A stretch of DNA of 5,126 nt from CAZLPW01 sp964561495. Lineage in GTDB: Bacteria > Fidelibacterota > Marinisomatia > Marinisomatales > UBA1611. Both the position numbers and the translations under genes were made by a program. Below the pieces are notes generated by a model, which was not told the DNA's origin, made no database searches, and worked only from the letters and a program-made list of their open reading frames with translations. Positions 1 through 4,376 of this stretch are shown here, in pieces (position 1 is the stretch's first letter; each line of letters begins with the position of its first letter). The stretch lies in contig CAZLPW010000118.1 in the NCBI GenBank assembly GCA_964561495.1, positions 1 to 5,126 of the forward strand. The letters are read 5' to 3'.

Positions 1-1
1 C

Positions 2-202
2 ATTGATTATAAACCGATACAACCAGGTGATGTAGAAGAAACCGTTGCCGATATTAAAATCTCTCAAAGAAAATTAGATTATAAACCGAAAACTGCAATA
101 GAAAAAGGTATCCCTTTATTTATATCATGGCATATGAAATCTGTTGAATTAAAATCATCTATTTTTTCTAGGGTATATTTATCAATGTCAATGCCTTTAT
201 AA
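2..202 (+). CDS. C-terminal end of NAD-dependent nucleotide-sugar epimerase, 5' partial, with aberrant tail
   Basis: The frame is open from the left edge to a TAA at 200-202. The first 43 or so codons read like the end of an extended-SDR sugar-nucleotide epimerase (UDP-glucuronate or UDP-N-acetylglucosamine 4-epimerase type). There is a QPGDVEETVADI segment, then KISQRKLDYKPKT, then an amphipathic final helix ending in GIPLFISW (107-130). In the family these parts are the [M/Q]QPGDV..T.AD loop, the 'LGY.P.t' stretch and the 'GI..F..W' helix. Such enzymes act in the cytoplasm on precursors for capsule, O-antigen or exopolysaccharide. Family members normally end a few residues after the Trp. 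Here about 24 more codons follow (from 131) that are simply the antisense of a methyltransferase gene, so the native end appears lost at the junction at 104-117. The exact substrate cannot be told from this fragment. Confidence 0.72.
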   Translation: MDYKPIQPGDVEETVADIKISQRKLDYKPKTAIEKGIPLFISWHMKSVELKSSIFSRVYLSMSMPL

Positions 203-303
203 ATAAAATGATTTTCATTTTGATTGAGAATTTTCCTTAATTCAGCAAATTTACAACCCAACTCAATAATTGTTTTTTCACTATTTAATTCTAGCCATGA
301 CAA
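79..303 (-). pseudogene. N-terminal fragment of class I SAM-dependent methyltransferase
   Basis: The - strand frame encodes the first half of a Rossmann-fold methyltransferase. TIIELGCKFAEL is motif I (usually E/DxGxGxG; here the second and third Gly are Lys-Phe-Ala changed). About 20 residues later comes YKGIDID, whose Asp would bind the SAM ribose. Then FICHDINKGIPF resembles the 'f...D...giPf' motif that precedes strand 4. Similarity stops there (about base 103): the last codons to the TAA at 79-81 are antisense of the epimerase, and the catalytic C-terminal half is missing. The listed start is a TTG at 301-303 without a good ribosome site. In the same frame, sensible sequence (LRYKNIL) continues upstream to a TAG at 331-333. 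An ATG at 336-338 in the neighbouring frame would read MIRRQY into LRYKNIL if one T were added near 319-322. This is probably a broken or chimeric gene. It lies downstream of the proline dehydrogenase gene on the same strand. The methyl acceptor is unknown. Confidence 0.55.
104..117. other. Near-palindromic junction between epimerase and antisense methyltransferase
   Basis: The 14 bases read AAAGGTATCCCTTT on the + strand and AAAGGGATACCTTT on the - strand, 12 of 14 identical. To the left, the + strand encodes credible epimerase. To the right, the - strand encodes credible methyltransferase. Both proteins spell G-I-P at this spot. Each gene loses family-like sequence on crossing it. Such a microhomology-flanked inverted join is typical of multiple-displacement-amplification chimeras and of some real inversions. 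The two cannot be separated from sequence alone. Confidence 0.5.
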
Positions 304-395
304 AATATTTTTATATCTTAATATTGCCTCCTAATCATTTTTTTTTTATTGATTTTCTTGTTTTTTATAAAATTCTTTTTTTGATTTTTTAATCA
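304..395. other. T-rich spacer between proline dehydrogenase and methyltransferase fragment
   Basis: The + strand of this stretch is very T-rich, with T runs at about 338-347, 360-366, 376-382 and 385-390, so the - strand, in which both neighbouring genes are read, is A-rich. I see no RNA gene and no convincing Rho-independent terminator. An A-rich leader followed by ATG (336-338, - strand) resembles the leaders of the other genes here and may be the original methyltransferase start. AGGAGG (327-332, - strand) looks like a perfect Shine-Dalgarno sequence, but no standard start codon follows it at 5-10 bases. It may instead be two Arg codons of that gene. Confidence 0.4.
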
Positions 396-1301
396 TTAAT
401 TTTTACTTATGAAAAAATTTTTCAAAACATAATGTGCAATTGATGGATTCTCTTTTAGCCTTCTAATTGAATAATCAAACCAATTAGGACCAAAAGGAAC
501 ATATACTCGAACCTTGAACCCTTTTTTTATAAGCGATTCAAGTCTTCCTTGCATTGGCACTCCGTATAATACTTGGAATTCAAACTGTTTTTTAGAAATA
601 TTATTATTTTCAGACCAATATAGCCATTGATTTATTAAGTCTTGATCATGAGTGGCAATTCCTGAGTAGGCACCTTTTTTCGCCATTAATTTAGCAAGCA
701 AAAGAAAATTATTCTTTATTTCCAGACGATCCTGAAAAGCTAATGAAGTTGGTTCTTTATATATGCCTTTACATATTCGCGAATTAAAATTTTTATTTGC
801 TAATAAGTTAATATCGTTTTGACTACGTATTAGATAAGATTGAATTACAATTCCAACATTTTCATACTTAGACTTACAATAATGATACATTTCTATTGTT
901 TGCTCTGTATACTTGGAGCTTTCCATATCTAAACGCAAGAAATTACTGTGTTTTTTTGCACTATCTAAAATTTTATCCAGGTTATTTATCGCTTGGTCGT
1001 AGGAAATACTTAGACCAATATGTGTTGGTTTTAGGGATATATTACAATCTAGATTTTTGTCTGAGATTTTCTCATATAATAAACAATAGTCTAGCGCTAT
1101 CTGTTTTGCTTCATTCGGCTCCGAAGTGTGCTCTCCCAAAATATCAATAGTTGCACAAAAACCTTTTTTGTTTAATAATTTAATTTGTTTAAGCGCTTCT
1201 TCAATTGTCTCGCCAGCAACGTAGGGCTTAGCAAACGGTTTGGCAAACCATTTTGGCAGATGATTGAGAGTGCTTGTAATTGCCTTATTTAAAAAGGACA
1301 T
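396..1301 (-). CDS. Proline dehydrogenase, monofunctional, FAD-dependent
   Basis: This 301-residue protein oxidises L-proline to delta-1-pyrroline-5-carboxylate, passing electrons through FAD to the membrane quinone pool. It is the first step of proline degradation to glutamate. It spans the whole PRODH (beta-alpha)8 barrel and matches the single-domain (Thermus-like) enzymes in length; the P5C dehydrogenase half of bifunctional PutA is absent. Landmarks in order: SLKPTHIG with Lys91; LRLDMESS with Asp125; GIVIQSYL with Gln154; RICKGIY (175-181); ATHD with His218; FQVLYGVPMQGR (242-253); VRVYVPFG with Tyr267; and the Arg280-Arg281 pair in YSIRRLKENP that holds the proline carboxylate in this family. 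All key residues look intact. The ATG at 1299-1301 follows an A-rich leader (AAAAAAACTAATTCCCAAT) with no Shine-Dalgarno, and the conserved-length N-terminus supports it. It is transcribed divergently from nuoA. The partner P5C dehydrogenase is not in the window. Names used for this type include putB and fadM; the symbol is left blank because usage varies. Confidence 0.95.
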   Translation of the reverse strand: MSFLNKAITSTLNHLPKWFAKPFAKPYVAGETIEEALKQIKLLNKKGFCATIDILGEHTSEPNEAKQIALDYCLLYEKISDKNLDCNISLKPTHIGLSISYDQAINNLDKILDSAKKHSNFLRLDMESSKYTEQTIEMYHYCKSKYENVGIVIQSYLIRSQNDINLLANKNFNSRICKGIYKEPTSLAFQDRLEIKNNFLLLAKLMAKKGAYSGIATHDQDLINQWLYWSENNNISKKQFEFQVLYGVPMQGRLESLIKKGFKVRVYVPFGPNWFDYSIRRLKENPSIAHYVLKNFFISKN

Positions 1302-1437
1302 ATTGGGAATTAGTTTTTTTCAAATTTGATTATAGCAATTTTAATAAAAAAATAGACATAAAAAATGAAGTTTAATTTGACTCACCAAAATATAGAAGAT
1401 TAACTTCCGAAGCTCATTTCATTTAAAAAAAAAGCAT
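1302..1437. promoter_or_regulatory. Divergent intergenic region between proline dehydrogenase and nuoA
   Basis: These 136 bases separate two divergent start codons and so must hold the promoters for both units. The region is strongly AT-rich. The best signal for the - strand gene is a perfect TATAAT at 1329-1334. For nuoA, TTGACT at 1377-1382 is a fair -35 candidate but has only a weak -10 (TTAACT, 1400-1405). A TTAATTTG at 1372-1379 is one base off the Bacteroidota TAnnTTTG box, but no TTG sits at the matching upstream distance. A 9-A run (1425-1433) ends 4 bases before the nuoA ATG in place of a Shine-Dalgarno. CAAATTTG at 1321-1328 is a perfect 8-base palindrome, too short to call an operator. 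Confidence 0.5.
1329..1334 (-). promoter_or_regulatory. Possible -10 box for proline dehydrogenase gene
   Basis: On the - strand these bases read TATAAT, an exact sigma-70 -10 consensus, 27 bases before the ATG, which would give a short leader of about 20 bases. No recognisable -35 hexamer lies 16-18 bases upstream (the 17-base position reads GTCTAT). In such AT-rich DNA a chance match is possible. Confidence 0.3.
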
Positions 1438-1854
1438 ATGTATAGAGATTTTGGAACAGTTTTTCTTGCAACTGTGATAGCTATTATATTTGTGGTTGTG
1501 CCACTAGTAATAGCGTGGTTGGTTGCCCCATCAAAAAAAACCAAAGAAAAACTTCAGACATACGAATGTGGAGAGGTCACAGAGGGTTCTGCTTGGCTAC
1601 AATTCAATATTAGATTTTATGTAATAGCTCTAATATTTTTAATTTTTGATGTTGAAGTTGTTTTTTTGTTCCCATGGGCTGTTGTTTTTAAGGAACTAGG
1701 ACTTTTAGCTTTAGTTGAGATGGGTATATTCTTACTCGTACTAGTAGTTGGGCTGGCATATGTTTGGGTTAAATCTGATTTGGACTGGATAAAGAGAACA
1801 GTACGCTATGGGACTGGAAGATATCAAAAAATTTCAATTAATCAGGAAAAGTAA
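1438..1854 (+). CDS. nuoA: NADH-quinone oxidoreductase subunit A (NuoA/ND3)
   Basis: NuoA is a small membrane subunit of complex I (138 residues here, usual for the family). It sits beside NuoH at the entrance of the quinone cavity, and its first loop changes position during coupling. Three hydrophobic segments are clear: about residues 6-30, 59-84 and 88-111. Family signatures are YECGEV (42-47) in the loop after the first helix, and FNIRFYVIALIFLIFDVEVVF from residue 56 on, with the acidic pair Asp71 and Glu73 equivalent to those in helix 2 of E. coli NuoA. The ATG is the first one available and follows a 9-A tract rather than a Shine-Dalgarno. It is the first gene of the operon; its TAA directly abuts the ATG of nuoB. 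The tail after helix 3 (residues 112-138) is basic and presumably cytoplasmic. Confidence 0.96.
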   Translation: MYRDFGTVFLATVIAIIFVVVPLVIAWLVAPSKKTKEKLQTYECGEVTEGSAWLQFNIRFYVIALIFLIFDVEVVFLFPWAVVFKELGLLALVEMGIFLLVLVVGLAYVWVKSDLDWIKRTVRYGTGRYQKISINQEK

Positions 1855-2349
1855 ATGGGTATTTTAACAAATAAATTTCAAGAAGATAATGTAATCGTAG
1901 CTAAACTTGAAAAGTTATTGAATTGGAGTCGTAGTACAAGCCCTTGGTTTTTTCAATTTGGAACTGCATGTTGTGCAATTGAAATGATGGCCGCCGCCGC
2001 TCCTAGGCATGATATTAAGCGCATAGGATTTATTCCACGTTCATCTCCTAGACAAGCAGATGTAATGATTGTCGCTGGCACTGTAACTATGAAAATGGCT
2101 ATTAGGGTTAAAAAATTATACGAGCAGATGGCTGATCCAAAGTATGTTGTTGCGATGGGGTCTTGTGCTACTAGCGGAGGGCCTTATTGGCAACATGGGT
2201 ATCATGTGCTTAAAGGTGTTGATATCGTAATTCCTGTTGATATTTATGTTCCAGGATGTCCTCCGAGGCCTGAATCTTTGATTGAGGGTTTGCTTAAGCT
2301 ACAAGAACAGATTCTTGAAGATCGTCCGTTAACAAGAAAAATGGTATGA
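1855..2349 (+). CDS. nuoB: NADH-quinone oxidoreductase subunit B (NuoB/PSST)
   Basis: NuoB carries the terminal iron-sulfur cluster N2 (4Fe-4S) of complex I, which hands electrons to quinone at the interface with NuoD. The 164-residue protein has all four cluster ligands: the tandem Cys39-Cys40 in GTACCAIEMM, Cys104 in AMGSCATSGGPY and Cys135 in YVPGCPPRPE. Other conserved stretches are SSPRQADVMIVAGTVT (63-78) and YEQMADPKYVVAMG (89-102). The GCPPRPE box is the usual family signature. Length is typical. An AGGAA (1844-1848) lies six bases before the ATG, inside the end of nuoA, so translation is probably coupled: the nuoA stop and the nuoB start are contiguous. Its own TGA overlaps the nuoC ATG (ATGA). 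Confidence 0.97.
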   Translation: MGILTNKFQEDNVIVAKLEKLLNWSRSTSPWFFQFGTACCAIEMMAAAAPRHDIKRIGFIPRSSPRQADVMIVAGTVTMKMAIRVKKLYEQMADPKYVVAMGSCATSGGPYWQHGYHVLKGVDIVIPVDIYVPGCPPRPESLIEGLLKLQEQILEDRPLTRKMV

Positions 2350-3264
2350 CTGATAATCAAGATAAGCTAATTATAGATCTTGTAAATAAAGGTTTAGATG
2401 GTGATATGGAGAGTGTTAATGCTNNNNNNNNNNAAGATGGTTCGGGCCAAAGCAAAAGCTATGATTATAAAGGTGCAAAAAGGCAAGATTGAAAGGCCTT
2501 TGCCTTCCGAAGAACAAAATACTAAATCAATAGAATCTGTTAAGATGAGTAGCGTTGATGCCCTATCAAAAGATGAAATGATACATTATCTTGTAAATAA
2601 AGGTTTAGATGGTGATATGGAGAGTGTTAATGCTCATCCAGATAAGATGGTTCGAGCCAAAGCAAAAGCTATGATTGTTAAGGTAAAAAAGGGCACAGTT
2701 GAAAAGCCTACAATGCCTGAAATAGAACTTTCTGAAAAAATAAATTTTGAAGAAAAATCAGTAGCTGACAATGAAGAATCATTGAATGAAAAACTAGCAA
2801 AATTAATTAATGAAAAATTTCCAGGTTCATTAATGAATGATGATGTAAAAGAGTATTTAGATCTTAAATCAGATAGTTGGCTAGAGATTGCAAAATGGCT
2901 AAAATCAGACAGTGACCTTTTTTTTGATTCTCTCCAGTGTCAGATGGGTATTGATATTGGAGAAGGAATGCTTGAATCAAGGTATAATTTGCATTCTATG
3001 AAGCATAATCACTATACAGAAATAAGGATTGTTGTGTCTGCGTCAGATCCAAAGATTCCATCAGTTGAAGAGGTTTGGAGAATTGCTGATTGGTTTGAAA
3101 GAGAGACCTATGACATGCTAGGTATTCAATTTATTGGTCACCGGGACCTAAGAAGAATTTTGTTACCAGATGATTGGGAGGGTTGGCCTTTAAGAAAGGA
3201 TTATGAAGTCCAAGATACATATCATGGAATAGTAATTCCTAAAATGAAAGAAGGATGGGAGTAG
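2346..3264 (+). CDS. nuoC: NADH-quinone oxidoreductase subunit C (NuoC/30 kDa) with repeat-bearing N-terminal extension; contains an assembly gap
   Basis: NuoC is a peripheral-arm subunit of complex I that packs against NuoD and NuoB. The C-terminal 170 or so residues are a normal NuoC: LNEKLAKLINEKFPG opens the fold, and the 30-kDa signature ERETYDMLGIQFIGHRDLRR (3097-3156) is followed by ILLPDDWEGWPLRKDY. Before it lies an unusual extension of about 135 residues with two near-identical basic repeats. The start is set at the ATG at 2346-2348, which overlaps the nuoB stop as ATGA. From there MTDNQDKLIIDLVNKGLDG reads in frame up to the N run. After the 10 Ns the frame is shifted by one, but repeat 2 shows that exactly nine bases (His-Pro-Asp codons) belong there, which restores one frame and gives about 305 residues. 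An ATG at 2398 opens the downstream frame but reads the repeat out of phase, so it is not the start. The stop codon lies inside nuoD (10-base overlap). The role of the extension is unknown. Confidence 0.9.
2361..2499 (+). repeat. NuoC N-terminal repeat, copy 1 (interrupted by N gap)
   Basis: This is the first copy of a 46-codon unit starting at Asp6 and ending at Pro51 of NuoC. Bases 2377-2423 are identical to 2588-2634 in copy 2 (47 of 47). After the gap, 2434-2466 matches 2644-2676 at 32 of 33 bases, the one change being a silent CGG/CGA. At protein level 34 of the 43 readable residues are identical. The core reads LVNKGLDGDMESVNA, then (from copy 2) HPD, then KMVRAKAKAMI. It is rich in Lys and Ala and looks helical and basic. 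I do not recognise the domain. Confidence 0.9.
2424..2433. other. Assembly gap (10 N) inside nuoC repeat copy 1
   Basis: Ten undetermined bases sit between GCT (Ala26) and AAG (Lys). In repeat copy 2 the same two codons are separated by nine bases, CATCCAGAT (2635-2643, His-Pro-Asp). Ten Ns therefore put nuoC out of frame artificially. The run looks like a fixed-size scaffold spacer placed where the assembler met the duplicated sequence, so extra repeat copies hidden there cannot be excluded. Confidence 0.9.
2572..2709 (+). repeat. NuoC N-terminal repeat, copy 2
   Basis: This is the complete copy of the 46-codon unit, residues Asp76 to Pro121 of NuoC, exactly 70 residues after copy 1 once the gap is set to nine bases. 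The two copies are joined by a 24-residue spacer rich in Ser, Glu and Lys (2500-2571). After this copy an acidic stretch rich in Glu, Ser and Lys (about 2710-2785) leads into the NuoC fold. The copies agree in the centre even at silent positions, while their edges differ, which suggests recent duplication or gene conversion. Confidence 0.9.
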
Positions 3265-4376
3265 TACACGGCGAAGAAATGGTCCTCAATATTGGGCCTC
3301 AACATCCGGCAACACACGGAGTACTCCGTCTACAAGTAAGGACAGACGGCGAGGTGGTTTCTAAGATAACTCCTGTAATGGGGTATCTTCACAGGTGTTT
3401 TGAAAAGCATTGTGAGAATGTTACATATGAACAAGTTATTCCCTTCACTGATCGATGTGATTATTTATCTTCTATGTCTATGAACTTTGGATATGTAGTG
3501 GCAATGGAACGATTAATGGATATTAAAGTTAATGATAGAGTCGAACATATAAGAGTTGTTATGGCAGAGCTTCAACGCATAGCAAGTCATTTGCTGTGTA
3601 CTGGTGTTTTTGGTTTAGATTTAGGTGCTTTTACTCCTTTTCTGTGGGCTTTGAGAGATAGAGAAAGAATTCTTGACCTTTTTGAGCTTACTTGCGGTGC
3701 TAGATTATTATATAATTATATGTGGATTGGTGGGCTAAGTCATGATATCCCAGTTGGTTTTGTTGAGTCTACATTTGAATTTTTAGACTATTTTGAACCA
3801 AAAGTTGATGAGTTAGAAAATATTTTAGCTCACAATAAGATATTAATTGAGCGTTCTGCAGATATTGGTGTTATGCCTCCAGAGGTTGCGATAAGCTATG
3901 GAGTGACTGGTCCAAATTTAAGAGCATCTGGAGTCAACTGGGATTTGAGAAAAAATGATTCATATTCAATTTATGATAAATTTGATTTTGATATCCCTGT
4001 TGGTGAAGGAATTAAGGGTACAGTAGGTGATTGTTGGGATCGATTTTATGTTAGAATTATAGAAATAAGAGAAAGTGTTAAAATAATTAGACAAGCTTTA
4101 GCTAGTATGCCGAAAGAGGGAGATGTTCATCAATCATTGCCTAAAAAAATTCGTCCACCTAAAGGTTCAGTATATGCTAGGACCGAAACACCAAGGGGCG
4201 ATCTAGGATATTACATCGAGAGTGATGGCAGTCCAATTCCTTACAGGTTAAAGATGCGTTCTCCAGCTTTTACTGCTCTATCCGTTCTTGATGAAATTGG
4301 TGCAGGCTGGTTACTGTCTGATGTCCTCGCTATTCTTGGAAGTCTTGATATTGTTTTGGGGGAGATAGATCGGTGA
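3255..4376 (+). CDS. nuoD: NADH-quinone oxidoreductase subunit D (NuoD/49 kDa)
   Basis: NuoD forms most of the quinone-binding pocket of complex I with NuoB and is related to the large subunit of NiFe hydrogenases. The 373-residue protein has the N-terminal loop GPQHPATHGVLR with His17 and His21, and Tyr70 in RCDYLSSM. By alignment from memory to Thermus Nqo4 these match His34, His38 and the quinone-binding Tyr87, and Asp122 matches Asp139. Other landmarks are GYLHRCFEKH (43-52, the 49-kDa signature with Cys48 where Gly or Ala is usual), DLGAFTPFLWALRDRE (122-137), SYGVTGPNLRASGVN (215-229) and RGDLGYYIESDG (314-325). Compared with Nqo4, about 24 residues are missing between ALASM and PPKGSVY (loop near 286-300). 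The ATG at 3255 overlaps nuoC by 10 bases. A Met at residue 9 (3279) is a possible alternative but would leave little before the quinone loop. A GAAAGAAGG stretch precedes the chosen start closely. Confidence 0.97.
   Translation: MGVVHGEEMVLNIGPQHPATHGVLRLQVRTDGEVVSKITPVMGYLHRCFEKHCENVTYEQVIPFTDRCDYLSSMSMNFGYVVAMERLMDIKVNDRVEHIRVVMAELQRIASHLLCTGVFGLDLGAFTPFLWALRDRERILDLFELTCGARLLYNYMWIGGLSHDIPVGFVESTFEFLDYFEPKVDELENILAHNKILIERSADIGVMPPEVAISYGVTGPNLRASGVNWDLRKNDSYSIYDKFDFDIPVGEGIKGTVGDCWDRFYVRIIEIRESVKIIRQALASMPKEGDVHQSLPKKIRPPKGSVYARTETPRGDLGYYIESDGSPIPYRLKMRSPAFTALSVLDEIGAGWLLSDVLAILGSLDIVLGEIDR
4358..4364 (+). promoter_or_regulatory. Ribosome binding site deciding the GTG start of nuoH
   Basis: GGGGGAG contains a strong GGAG core (4361-4364) eight bases before the GTG at 4373-4375, inside the last codons of nuoD. 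It is the clearest Shine-Dalgarno of the window and supports the GTG, which overlaps the nuoD stop as GTGA, over any later ATG. Confidence 0.6.

Noticed and set aside
326..332. AGGAGG on the - strand as a ribosome binding site
   Set aside because: No ATG, GTG or TTG follows within 5-10 bases in the methyltransferase frame. The motif may be two Arg codons of a frameshifted gene start.
382..395. TGATT-tttt-AATCA hairpin followed by T-rich sequence as a terminator
   Set aside because: The stem has only five AT-rich pairs. The T-rich side lies on the + strand, opposite to the proline dehydrogenase gene that would need a terminator there.
896..1150. 84-codon open frame on the + strand
   Set aside because: It lies wholly antisense within the well-supported proline dehydrogenase gene, has no family-like motifs and is rich in Tyr/Leu/Cys as expected from a shadow frame.
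1372..1379. Bacteroidota-type -7 promoter box (TAnnTTTG) for nuoA
   Set aside because: TTAATTTG has one mismatch and no TTG element lies at the required upstream distance; in such AT-rich DNA this is not significant.
2398..2433. ATG at 2398 as the start of NuoC
   Set aside because: It reads repeat copy 1 out of phase before the N gap. The frame from 2346 gives the same peptide as copy 2 and overlaps the nuoB stop, so 2398 only appears open because the gap is one base too long.
2361..2709. CRISPR or transposon origin for the repeats in nuoC
   Set aside because: There are only two copies, they are in frame with a 70-codon period, and they encode the same peptide inside a gene; no transposase or terminal inverted repeats are present.
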